Assembly: GCF_004843725.1 (NCBI RefSeq)
Contig: NZ_CP039451.1
Location: 1,114,501-1,178,500, forward strand
Source: Psychroserpens sp. NJDZ02
GTDB lineage: Bacteria; Bacteroidota; Bacteroidia; Flavobacteriales; Flavobacteriaceae
Reading direction: 5' to 3'
Length of the DNA: 64,000 bases
In this document: in pieces, positions 1 through 8,356 of the stretch
How the letters are laid out: the number at the start of each line of letters is the position of its first letter
Numbering within the stretch: the first letter of the stretch is position 1
Made by a program: the position numbers and the translations under genes
Notes under the pieces: model-generated
Database searches by the model: none
Told to the model about the DNA's origin: nothing
What the model saw: only the letters and a program-made list of their open reading frames with translations

Positions 1-194
1 AGCAGTAATCGCTTGCATTTCGGCATGTGCAGTCACATCATTTAATAGCCCTGTTAAATTATGTGCTCTAGCAATAATGCGGTCTTTAACATAACAATTA
101 CAGTACCTACTGGAACTTCGCCTTTATCAAAAGCTTCTTCAGCTTCCTGAAGCGCTTTTTTCATAAAATAGGTATCATCATAAGGATTTATCAT
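1..194 (-). pseudogene. tadA: tRNA-specific adenosine deaminase TadA, partial and frameshifted
   Basis: The minus strand from 194 reads MINPYDDTYFMKKALQEAEE and continues through GEVPVGTVIV, the typical N-terminus of TadA, which converts A34 to inosine in tRNA-Arg. In this frame it hits a stop at 54-56. The family continuation (KDRIIARAHNLTG, then HAEMQAIT with the zinc-binding His-Ala-Glu) is present in another frame from about 88 down to 1. The frame changes at about 87-95, where two extra T residues relative to a plausible intact reading would explain it. A 13-bp tandem duplication just upstream (182-207) creates an out-of-frame decoy ATG at 207. TadA is normally essential, so a sequencing or assembly error is as likely as true decay. 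The gene runs off the left edge. Confidence 0.75.
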
Positions 195-207
195 AAGGAT
201 TTATCAT
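182..207. repeat. 13-bp tandem duplication at the tadA start
   Basis: The unit AAGGATTTATCAT occurs at 182-194 and again at 195-207. It duplicates the first codons of tadA (minus strand). The outer ATG at 207 opens a short frame that stops after nine codons, while the inner ATG at 194 is in the TadA frame. Confidence 0.85.
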
Positions 208-270
208 AAATCAAACTTACAACTAATAAAGAAAACTATATATTTGATTTCAACTTAAAAAACCGAACGA

Positions 271-600
271 ATGAAAATCAAATTATTATTAGCAGGAATA
301 GCAGTAACAGTTCTGTCTTGTGCAGGAACGCCAGAAGAAGAAACTGCAAAACGTTTTTGCAACTGCTCAACTGATATTGCTGAATTAACAAAAAAAATGA
401 AAGAAGATCCTGCTTCTATGGATATCGCTGCTTATACAAAAGCAATGGAAGAATTCCAAAAGTGTGTCGATCCAGATGGAGAAATGGAAAAGCAAGAAGG
501 AGAAAAGACTCCTGAAGAACAAAAAGCATACAGAGAAAAAATGCAAGGATTAGTTAAAGCGTCTTGCCCAGAGGTGGCAAAAGCTATGGGAATGGAGTAA
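271..600 (+). CDS. small lipoprotein of unknown function
   Basis: This 109-residue protein starts with a short positively charged and hydrophobic signal ending in the lipobox-like LSC (Cys17), so it is probably lipid-anchored in the periplasm or outer membrane. The mature part is acidic and Lys/Glu-rich, predicted helical, and has further cysteines in FCNCSTD, KCVDP and SCPEV that could form disulfides or bind metal. I recognise no catalytic motif. Similar short cysteine-bearing lipoproteins are common in Flavobacteriaceae. It stands alone, with a promoter-like AT-rich stretch before it and a hairpin plus T-tract after it. Function unknown. Confidence 0.75.
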   Translation: MKIKLLLAGIAVTVLSCAGTPEEETAKRFCNCSTDIAELTKKMKEDPASMDIAAYTKAMEEFQKCVDPDGEMEKQEGEKTPEEQKAYREKMQGLVKASCPEVAKAMGME

Positions 601-623
601 ATTTCAGACTAAAAAATATCTTT

Positions 624-660
624 AAAGGAAATTGTTTTTTATAAATAGTTTCCTTTTTTT
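624..660 (+). terminator. intrinsic terminator after the small lipoprotein gene
   Basis: AAAGGAAA (624-631) pairs with TTTCCTTT (649-656) and is followed by a run of T. The loop is long (17 nt), so it is of moderate strength. Confidence 0.6.
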
Positions 661-726
661 TATCCTAAAACTCTTGTTTACAAATAATTCGGCAAGACTT
701 TTGATGCTATACATAAAACCAACACT

Positions 727-1725
727 ATGCCTAACTACTATTCAATTAAAATACCAAAACCTTGTCATAAAGACTGGGATAGCATGTCCCCTAAAGATAA
801 AGGACGTTTTTGTGGATCTTGTAACAAAACGGTTGTCGATTTTACTAAAATGGATTCCCATCAGATTCAAGAGTTCTTGCAAGAAAATAAAGAGCAACGC
901 ATTTGCGGACATATTAATCAAACGCAACTAGACTCCATAAACCTTAGGGTTCCACTAAGTTTAATTCAACAAAACCATAATGTTTATAAAACCTTCTTTT
1001 TTGCTGTCCTAATAGTCATGGGCACGTCACTTTTTAGCTGCTCTTCCAAAAATGGAAAACCACAAAAAATTGATAGCGTCGAAGTTGTAGACACTTTAAG
1101 TAATAAAGTCATAGATGTATTAGGCAATCTTGCACCTCCTAAAAAAAGGGATAGTACTATTATTAAAAAGGAGATATTAAAACCGGTAAAAGTTAGACCA
1201 ACACCACACTCTCCAATTACTGGCGTTATGATTGCCAACACAACAACTACTGGAGAATTAGTTATGCATCCTGATCCTGTAAAAATAGACTCTCTAAAAA
1301 CAGATGACTCTTTTTTAGATATTGAAGGAGAAATATCAATTATAGATCACACCACTACTAAAGCCTACACTTTACACCATGTTGACCAATACCCTACATT
1401 CCAAGACACACTACATACACTATCAAAAGAAGATGGTAGAAAACGTTTTGAATCAGAATTAAATCAATTTGTAAAAACCAATTTTATCAAACCATCAAAG
1501 GCTGATCTTGAACTAAAAGGAAAGCAGCGTATTTATGTGAATTTTGAAATTCAAAAAAATGGAGGGATAAAAATAATTTCGATCAAATCTCCACATAAAT
1601 CTTTAGAATTAGAAGCAACGCGTGTAATACAAAAACTACCAAAACTTATCCCTGCTAAAAAAGATGGTGAAATCGTTGTTTCACGATATACTTTACCCAT
1701 ACTATTTAATACAGAAGAAGAATAA
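727..1725 (+). CDS. membrane-anchored protein with cysteine-rich N-terminus and TonB-like C-terminal domain
   Basis: This 332-residue protein begins with a conserved-looking cytoplasmic segment of about 75 residues containing CHKDWDSM, GRFCGSCNK and ICGH, a four-cysteine pattern suggesting a metal site. A hydrophobic segment at about residues 95-112 is the likely single membrane anchor. A Ser/Thr/Pro-rich linker follows, and the last 80 residues or so (YVNFEIQKNGGI, then a conserved PKLIPAKKDG-like stretch) resemble the TonB C-terminal domain found in many Bacteroidota proteins. That architecture would place it in the inner membrane with a periplasmic tail that may contact outer-membrane partners. 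It lacks the proline-rich spacer of classical TonB. It ends 19 bases before dxs. The role in energy transduction is inferred only. Confidence 0.7.
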   Translation: MPNYYSIKIPKPCHKDWDSMSPKDKGRFCGSCNKTVVDFTKMDSHQIQEFLQENKEQRICGHINQTQLDSINLRVPLSLIQQNHNVYKTFFFAVLIVMGTSLFSCSSKNGKPQKIDSVEVVDTLSNKVIDVLGNLAPPKKRDSTIIKKEILKPVKVRPTPHSPITGVMIANTTTTGELVMHPDPVKIDSLKTDDSFLDIEGEISIIDHTTTKAYTLHHVDQYPTFQDTLHTLSKEDGRKRFESELNQFVKTNFIKPSKADLELKGKQRIYVNFEIQKNGGIKIISIKSPHKSLELEATRVIQKLPKLIPAKKDGEIVVSRYTLPILFNTEEE

Positions 1726-1732
1726 AATCTTG

Positions 1733-1740
1733 TATTTTTG
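1733..1740 (+). promoter_or_regulatory. Bacteroidota -7 promoter element of dxs
   Basis: TATTTTTG matches the TAnnTTTG -7 consensus of Bacteroidota. It lies only four bases before the GTG start of dxs, so transcription would start at or next to the start codon (a leaderless or near-leaderless mRNA). Confidence 0.5.
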
Positions 1741-1744
1741 CTAA

Positions 1745-3517
1745 GTGCAAAACAAACTCCTACATACCATTGATTCTCCAGAACAACTTCGCTTATTAAA
1801 ACAAGACGATTTACCTATTCTTGCTAAAGAGCTACGTGATTTTATAATTAATATCGTTGCCACTAAAGAAGGCCATTTAGGCGCTAGTCTCGGCGTAATC
1901 GAATTAACTATTGCTTTACATTATGTATTCAACACACCAAAAGACCAACTCGTTTGGGACGTTGGACATCAAGCCTATGGACACAAAATATTAACCGGTA
2001 GACGCGATAATTTTGAAAGCAATAGACAACTAGGCGGTCTCAGTGGTTTTCCTAACAGATCAGAGAGTCCGTTTGACACTTTTGGCGTTGGTCACTCCTC
2101 TACCTCTATTTCGGCTGCCCTAGGTATGGCAATTGCTTCTAATTTAAAAGGCGATTTAGACATACAACATATTGCGGTAATTGGAGACGCCTCTATTGCT
2201 AGTGGGATGGCTTTTGAAGGCTTAAATCACGCAGGCGTTACAGATGCCAACCTTTTAGTTATTTTAAACGACAATGCTATTGGTATTGACCCAAGTGTTG
2301 GTGCATTAAAACAATATTTGACTAATGTAAAAAAAGGCACAGAAAAGCAAGACAATATTTTTGAAGCTTTAAATTTTGATTATTCTGGACCGATAGATGG
2401 CCATGACTTACCACTAATAATTGAAGAATTAAAGCGTTTAAAAAACGTAAAAGGCCCTAAGTTTTTACACGTTATTACCACTAAAGGTAAAGGCTTACGT
2501 CAAGCAGAAGAAAATCAAGTTACTTACCATGCGCCTGGAAAATTTAACAAAGACACAGGGGAACTAAACCCAAAATCAGACATAAAACAACCGCCTAAAT
2601 ATCAAGATGTTTTTGGGCATACTATCGTTGAGTTAGCAACACAAAACGAAAAAATTATTGGAATAACCCCCGCAATGCCGACTGGTAGTTCTTTAAAATA
2701 TATGATGGAGCAAATGCCTGACCGTGCTTTTGATGTCGGTATTGCAGAACAACATGCGGTTACTTTTGCTGCAGGATTAGCCACTCAAGGCATGATTCCT
2801 TTTTGCAATATCTACTCCACCTTTTTACAACGTGCTTACGACCAAGTTATACATGACGTTGCTTTACAAAACCTGCCTGTTATATTCTGTTTAGATCGCG
2901 CCGGTTTAGTAGGAGAAGATGGAGCAACACATCATGGTGTTTACGACATCGCTTATTTACGATGTGTACCAAACCTCATCTTGTTTGCTCCCAGAAACGA
3001 AATTGAGCTACGTAACATTATGTATACTGCACAATTAGGATTAGAACACCCTATCGCTATTAGATACCCTAGAGGACGTGGTATAACTTTAGATTGGCAG
3101 CAACCATTTTCTAAAATTGAAATAGGAAAAGGACAACGTCTTAAAAAAGGAAGTAAAATCGCAATATTATCTATAGGGAGTATTGCAAAAAATATAACTG
3201 AAGCTTTTGATTTAATGGAAGATATCTCTACTTTTTCCCATTATGATTTACGCTTTATAAAGCCTTTGGACATAATAATGCTTCATGAAGTCTTAAAATC
3301 TCACGAAACGATCATTACAATTGAAGACGCCTCTGTTATCGGCGGTTTTGGTAGTGCAATAGCTGAATTTTCAGCAGAACACAACTACCACAATACGTTA
3401 ATTATAAAAGGAATCCCTGATCAATTTATAGAACATGGTACTATCCTAGAGCTACAGCAATCTATAGAGCTAGACCCCATAAGTTTAAGTTTATTTCTAA
3501 AAAAAATGGCAAACTAA
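1745..3517 (+). CDS. dxs: 1-deoxy-D-xylulose-5-phosphate synthase
   Basis: Dxs condenses pyruvate and glyceraldehyde 3-phosphate with thiamine diphosphate in the first step of the MEP isoprenoid pathway. At 590 residues it is slightly shorter than the roughly 620-residue E. coli enzyme, as usual in this group. Visible motifs are GHLGASLG (about 43-50), the ThDP/Mg motif starting GDAS at 147 and ending LNDN near 177, and DRAGLVGEDGATHHG in the second half. The C-terminal transketolase-like domain is complete. The start codon is GTG: no ATG precedes the conserved N-terminus, and a -7 element ends four bases upstream. The last codons form part of a hairpin that serves the convergent operon. A frameshifted tadA two genes upstream fits a common flavobacterial neighbourhood. 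Confidence 0.95.
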   Translation: MQNKLLHTIDSPEQLRLLKQDDLPILAKELRDFIINIVATKEGHLGASLGVIELTIALHYVFNTPKDQLVWDVGHQAYGHKILTGRRDNFESNRQLGGLSGFPNRSESPFDTFGVGHSSTSISAALGMAIASNLKGDLDIQHIAVIGDASIASGMAFEGLNHAGVTDANLLVILNDNAIGIDPSVGALKQYLTNVKKGTEKQDNIFEALNFDYSGPIDGHDLPLIIEELKRLKNVKGPKFLHVITTKGKGLRQAEENQVTYHAPGKFNKDTGELNPKSDIKQPPKYQDVFGHTIVELATQNEKIIGITPAMPTGSSLKYMMEQMPDRAFDVGIAEQHAVTFAAGLATQGMIPFCNIYSTFLQRAYDQVIHDVALQNLPVIFCLDRAGLVGEDGATHHGVYDIAYLRCVPNLILFAPRNEIELRNIMYTAQLGLEHPIAIRYPRGRGITLDWQQPFSKIEIGKGQRLKKGSKIAILSIGSIAKNITEAFDLMEDISTFSHYDLRFIKPLDIIMLHEVLKSHETIITIEDASVIGGFGSAIAEFSAEHNYHNTLIIKGIPDQFIEHGTILELQQSIELDPISLSLFLKKMAN

Positions 3518-3533
3518 AAAATTAGTCTGCCAT
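3500..3533 (-). terminator. intrinsic terminator of the convergent minus-strand operon, overlapping the 3' end of dxs
   Basis: 3506-3517 pairs with 3522-3533 around a four-base loop. On the minus strand the 12-bp stem is complete with one G-U pair and is followed by eight T (complement of the A-run at 3499-3506). On the plus strand there is one A-C mismatch and a weaker T-tract. The dxs stop codon lies in the stem. Confidence 0.7.
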
Positions 3534-3557
3534 TTATATTTATAACTTAACATGTTC

Positions 3558-4256
3558 TTAGTTTGTGCTAAACGACCAAACTTGCCCAATACTTTTTACA
3601 TCACTATCATCTGTTGTATCTACTCTCCAATAATATGTTGTAGCAGCTACTGTTGTAACATCAAACGTAGAAGTTGCTAGACCCGATTGCACTAAAACAG
3701 GATCTGCAGTCTCTCCAAAAAACAAATCATAAGTTAATGCATCACTAGCATCAACATCACTCCCAGTCCAATCTAAGACTGTTGTTCCTGCATCCAAAAA
3801 AGCATCTAATCCTGGTGCATTTATAGAAGCTGCAAACGGCGCATAATTTGAAACACCTGTACCCTCCGTGTAAAATGCTAAGGTTGGAGAAGCTTCTGCT
3901 TCATCTTCACCATCAAACGCAACGACATTCCAATAATAAGCTGTTGCTGGCTCTAACGTAATTAACCTTGTCGTACTAGTCGTTGGTATTTGCTCAACAA
4001 TATTAGTTAGATTTCTATCTGTTGCTACGGTCAATCTATAATTTATAACATCATTATCAACATCTGTAGCGGCAGACCACTCAAATAAAATAGTAGTATC
4101 GATACATAATAAATCTGAACTAGGATACACTAAGTTTGATACAGCTGTTGGTGCTGTATTAGGAACAGGAGCTTCTCCTCCGTCATCACTTCCTCCGCAG
4201 GCAACGAACACCAATGCGGATAATAATATAGGTATTACTTTTATTAACTTATTCAT
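3558..4256 (-). CDS. lipoprotein with two fibronectin type III-like domains
   Basis: The 232-residue product starts with a lipoprotein signal ending VFVACGG (Cys20), with a GGSDDGGE-type spacer typical of surface-exposed flavobacterial lipoproteins. Two repeats follow, each with the YYW(N/R)V core (AYYWNVVAFDGED and TYYWRVDTTDDSD) and a preceding FEWSAATDVDND or LDWTGSDVDASD segment. This is a fibronectin III-like sandwich seen in carbohydrate-binding or adhesin proteins. It follows the 1333-residue T9SS protein by six bases and ends at a strong terminator, so the two are probably co-transcribed and may act together at the cell surface. No enzyme motif is visible. Confidence 0.8.
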   Translation of the reverse strand: MNKLIKVIPILLSALVFVACGGSDDGGEAPVPNTAPTAVSNLVYPSSDLLCIDTTILFEWSAATDVDNDVINYRLTVATDRNLTNIVEQIPTTSTTRLITLEPATAYYWNVVAFDGEDEAEASPTLAFYTEGTGVSNYAPFAASINAPGLDAFLDAGTTVLDWTGSDVDASDALTYDLFFGETADPVLVQSGLATSTFDVTTVAATTYYWRVDTTDDSDVKSIGQVWSFSTN

Positions 4257-4262
4257 ATCTTT

Positions 4263-7200
4263 TTATTTTTTTATAATTTTAAAAACCTCCGAAGTCTCCA
4301 CATCTAATTTAATAAAATAAATTCCTTTATTTAAATTTGAAAAAGGCACCTCAATAAAGTTTACCCCACCTCTAGCATAATTTTTATCAATCACCAATCT
4401 ACCATTGACATCAAAAACATGAACACCTACCTCTGACTGAGTAACAGAGTTTGGCAGGGTAATTTTAAGATTATTAATTACTGGGTTTGGACTTGCTATT
4501 ATATTAAACGTATTTTCAATTGAAGTTTTATAAGTTCCCTCACAAGCTTTTGCTGTTTTAATTTCTAACTCACCAGAACCAATAAGTTCTAATTCAAAAT
4601 TTGGAATACTAGTAATTTGCACGACTTCTCCATTAAAAACGACTGTATAAGGAGCCGTACCTCTACTAACTTCTACATAAGTAATACCAGAATCGTTATT
4701 GTTATTCACAATTTGTAAATCAATAACATCTGCTTCTTCAATACTAATTTCAAAACATTGTTGGTAAGTTGTATCATTTATCGATACACAAACGGTATAA
4801 GAACCTACCGCTAGGTCTTCAAAAGCAAATGTATTCGTTGTAATCTGCTCTGATAAACTCACTCCATTTCCAACAACAGTAGCGGTATAAGTTACGTACG
4901 TTTCATTAACATTTACAATGACTGTCCCGTTGTCTTGGTCTTCACATCTTTCTGAAATAATTTCTAATGAAATATTATCAGAACTTAAATGACTTGTATC
5001 GCAAACATCTCCAATTCCGTTTCCGTTTGTATCTTCTTGTCCTGGATTAGCAATGTCTAAACAATTATCTACATCTGCAAATACACCATCACCATCATCA
5101 TCTTGACACGCATCTCCAACACCATCACCATCTGTATCCACTTGATCAGCATTAGCTGTATTGACACAATTATCTTCACTATCTAAGATACCATCATTAT
5201 CCGAATCCTGGCAAACATCTCCAACACCATCACCATCTGCATCAGTCTGATCAGCATTAGCTGTATAAACACAATTATCTACACCATTTAATATACCATC
5301 ACCATCTTCATCCCCATTGCTATCCAGCTTAAACTCTCCAGAAAAAATACCACGACCATAAGTTGCCGCAAAAACCATATTATCATCTCGTAAATCTAAA
5401 TCTGTTACTTTAACATTTGTCATTCCGTTAAAAGCTTGACTCCAATTTGGACTAGCCTCGGAAAAATTAGTAGTAGACCAAACACCTAAATCTGTACCTA
5501 TAATAACTTCGTTTGTGTTTAATGGGTTTTGCAAAATAGCTTTAACTGGCATATCAGGCAAATCACCTTCTTTTTCTTGCCAAACAGCTCCACCATCATC
5601 AGTATACCAAATACTTTGAACACCATAATTATGAACAGTTAAAAATATTTCATCTTCTGATCTACCAAATTCTAAATCAGAAACACTACCTACAATAACA
5701 TTACTCAAATCTAACTCTGTAAATACTGGTGTTGCACCATCTGCATTTTCTACAAGAAATATATCTCCCAAAACTGTCCCGACTAAAAGCGTAGAAGTTG
5801 TTGTTGTATAAGGAGAAACTGTAAATGCTGTAGGTGTAGAGTCCATCTCTGGATCTGTTAAACTTACTGCTTCTAAAGTCCCTTGAGATTTAATCCCTGA
5901 GTATCGTCTAATAATACTGTTTCCATCCGAAGAATAATTAGAATACAAAATATCTAAGTTCGAATCTAGTGCTTGAGGATTAATAAAAGCACCATTACGA
6001 TCCGATTCATCATTAATAACGACATCTGTATCTGTTGATAAATCATATAGATACACTCCTGAATTATATACATAATTTCTTATAAAGTACTGATCTGTAC
6101 CGTCTTGATCAAAAAAAGTATAGGCACCATCACCTCCATAGGCTTCCCTCGAAGCATCTGCTTGAGTTGTATTAGCGTCTTCAAATAAATGTGTTCCATT
6201 ATCTTGTAGTCCTCCTGCAAAATAATCTCCAGTAAAGGCAGTTGTTGGCGCTACACCAACCGTGTAAAATTGAGACGTATTAAAATCCTTATTTCTACTT
6301 TCTGTAAGCGCACTTCCATTAGCAGAGTAATATACGCCTCCATCATTACCAAATGCCATTATTGTTGATGACCCATTAGCAAAAGTCATGGCATGTTGAT
6401 CTGCATGTACTTCTTGATAACCAAACCATCCATACCAATGTGTAAATTGCACCCAAGACACTCCCGCATCAAAAGATTTAAATAAATCAATACCTCCAGC
6501 ATAAACGATTTGATCGTTATTTGGATCGACTTCTAACATTAAATCGTAAAAGGCTTGCCCTCTTGCAAAATCATTAGCATCAATATCTGTATCTACATCA
6601 TTAGGAAGACTCATTGAAGTCGTACTTACAAAACCATCAATAGTCTTCTCCATGATAACTGGATCAGTATCATTACCCTCAGCTAATATATAAACTACAC
6701 CTGGGTCCGTTTCAGAAACCGCAATTTGTGTTCTAGAAGCTTCAGCTACAGTATGACTCATAGTAAAAGTATTACCATCTATAGAGCTAAATACTTCTCC
6801 TCCTCCATCACCAAAAATAGTACTATTAATTGTAGACACCCAAAGTTTATTATCAGCTCCGATTTCAATATCATTAGGACAATGTTTATTACCATCTGTT
6901 GTTAATGGTAAACTTAATTCATTCCAACTAACTCCGTTATCTACAGATTTGTACAAACCAAACTCTGCTCCTGATAAAATTGTTCCCGTGTTTGCTGCAC
7001 TATAAAAACTATCTCCTGCTGCAACATATACTTCAGAAACTCCATTATTATCTCTGACTTTAATATCATTAACAAATTGTATTCCTGGTACTAAAGTCGC
7101 ATTTAATGTTCCTATTTGCGGATTTAATGACCCAGTAACAACCTCTGTACTAACAGCAGCCTCAAGAATATCCCCATCTACTTTTGATACAAAAACTGCC

Positions 7201-8264
7201 GGAATTACAATGCTACCATCATCACCCGACATATTTACTAATGCACCGTCCACATTATCCATTACTATAACTCCAATCGCTCCAGCAACTTGAGCTGCCT
7301 TTACTTTTTCAGTAAAGGAACATGCCCCCCTACGAACTAAAGCTATTTTACCTGTCATATCGACTGTAGAAGGACCACAACCTTCTAATGCAATAATAGA
7401 TTCGACACCATTACTCCCCGTAAAAGGTACTGTTCCATTGGCCAAAATTAAATCTCCAGAAATAACTGAAGTAATTTCTGCCCCAAAAAGAGTAGTAGGA
7501 TTACTTACATATTCTCCAGCTATACCACTTGGACTGTTAATCGTAACAGTATTAATTATAGTCTCAACTGTAGTTGGACCTGATATCCCTCCAAGGACTT
7601 TAGTCCATGATACTCCAGCATCTTCCGACTTCCATACACCATCACCATTAACATCACCTGAAACATATGACTCTCCAGTACCTAAATAAAATATATTAGA
7701 ATTATTAGGGTCATAAGTAATACAAGTAACCGCTAAATTTTCGGCAATATCAACTCTAATCCAACTTGAATTAACATTTGAAATATTTGTGTTTTTCCAT
7801 AAACCACCACTAACACCTCCTGCAAAAAGCGTTTCGTTAGTTGCGTCATTAGGATCAAACATTATAGCTCTTGTTCTTCCTCCTACATTATTTGGCCCTC
7901 TTTCTAACCAACTATTATCAAGACCATCACCAGGCACCCTGCCAGATGCTAAAAAAGCCTGTCGCTTTAATTGCTGATCAGCTTTAATTTGCTTTAAACC
8001 TTCTGAAGTCGGCCTTCCTAAAACAGGATTCATTGTCAACTCCCATTCTTGTTCATAATACTTATTAGGCGTAAGACCTGCTGCTCTTCTTTCAGGCTTA
8101 CTTAATTTAAGAACATCCTTAAAAGGACTATTTTCTAAGTTTTTTTTGTGGATACTTCTAGTCTCTGATTGCTCTATTATCTCAATATCATTATTTTTAG
8201 ATAAAGTAAATAAAGCGATACACACTAAAACGCACAACGTTAGGATAGTAATTTTCTTTTTCAT
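4263..8264 (-). CDS. large T9SS-secreted surface protein: sortilin/BNR-type propeller, PA domain, thrombospondin type 3 repeats
   Basis: The product has 1333 residues. A signal peptide (about 1-22) is followed by a region with repeated FDPN, YLGTGES, WKSEDAGVSW, YKSVDNGVSW and FKSFDAGVSW strings, the Asp-box pattern of sortilin/VPS10-like beta-propellers. A protease-associated (PA) domain is inserted at about 240-400 (GACSFTEKVKAAQVAGAIG). Calcium-binding thrombospondin type 3 repeats (DSDNDGILDSEDNC and similar) lie at about 985-1090. The last 80 residues (ASPNPV start, NGRLV, LNKGIYFIKL, IIKK end) are a T9SS type A sorting domain. No protease or glycosidase active site is evident, so it is likely an adhesin or binding protein. 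First gene of a two-gene unit with the downstream fibronectin-like lipoprotein. Confidence 0.85.
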   Translation of the reverse strand: MKKKITILTLCVLVCIALFTLSKNNDIEIIEQSETRSIHKKNLENSPFKDVLKLSKPERRAAGLTPNKYYEQEWELTMNPVLGRPTSEGLKQIKADQQLKRQAFLASGRVPGDGLDNSWLERGPNNVGGRTRAIMFDPNDATNETLFAGGVSGGLWKNTNISNVNSSWIRVDIAENLAVTCITYDPNNSNIFYLGTGESYVSGDVNGDGVWKSEDAGVSWTKVLGGISGPTTVETIINTVTINSPSGIAGEYVSNPTTLFGAEITSVISGDLILANGTVPFTGSNGVESIIALEGCGPSTVDMTGKIALVRRGACSFTEKVKAAQVAGAIGVIVMDNVDGALVNMSGDDGSIVIPAVFVSKVDGDILEAAVSTEVVTGSLNPQIGTLNATLVPGIQFVNDIKVRDNNGVSEVYVAAGDSFYSAANTGTILSGAEFGLYKSVDNGVSWNELSLPLTTDGNKHCPNDIEIGADNKLWVSTINSTIFGDGGGEVFSSIDGNTFTMSHTVAEASRTQIAVSETDPGVVYILAEGNDTDPVIMEKTIDGFVSTTSMSLPNDVDTDIDANDFARGQAFYDLMLEVDPNNDQIVYAGGIDLFKSFDAGVSWVQFTHWYGWFGYQEVHADQHAMTFANGSSTIMAFGNDGGVYYSANGSALTESRNKDFNTSQFYTVGVAPTTAFTGDYFAGGLQDNGTHLFEDANTTQADASREAYGGDGAYTFFDQDGTDQYFIRNYVYNSGVYLYDLSTDTDVVINDESDRNGAFINPQALDSNLDILYSNYSSDGNSIIRRYSGIKSQGTLEAVSLTDPEMDSTPTAFTVSPYTTTTSTLLVGTVLGDIFLVENADGATPVFTELDLSNVIVGSVSDLEFGRSEDEIFLTVHNYGVQSIWYTDDGGAVWQEKEGDLPDMPVKAILQNPLNTNEVIIGTDLGVWSTTNFSEASPNWSQAFNGMTNVKVTDLDLRDDNMVFAATYGRGIFSGEFKLDSNGDEDGDGILNGVDNCVYTANADQTDADGDGVGDVCQDSDNDGILDSEDNCVNTANADQVDTDGDGVGDACQDDDGDGVFADVDNCLDIANPGQEDTNGNGIGDVCDTSHLSSDNISLEIISERCEDQDNGTVIVNVNETYVTYTATVVGNGVSLSEQITTNTFAFEDLAVGSYTVCVSINDTTYQQCFEISIEEADVIDLQIVNNNNDSGITYVEVSRGTAPYTVVFNGEVVQITSIPNFELELIGSGELEIKTAKACEGTYKTSIENTFNIIASPNPVINNLKITLPNSVTQSEVGVHVFDVNGRLVIDKNYARGGVNFIEVPFSNLNKGIYFIKLDVETSEVFKIIKK
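5111..5281. repeat. 105-bp-period DNA repeat encoding thrombospondin type 3 units
   Basis: The strings around 5111-5174 and 5216-5280 are nearly identical at the DNA level (starting CATCTCCAACACCATCACC) and are offset by 105 bp, that is 35 codons. They encode successive calcium-binding repeats of the T9SS protein and could recombine to change repeat number. Confidence 0.7.
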
Positions 8265-8356
8265 TTAATATTTTTTAAGTACTCAAAAATAGTAATTTTT
8301 AACAAGTTTTTAAGAGTTTTATTATTAATAATTCAATCTTAGAACCCTAAAAATAA

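Noticed and set aside
632..931. A frame overlapping the TonB-C-terminal-domain gene
   Set aside because: It is out of phase with a well-supported gene and has no recognisable features.
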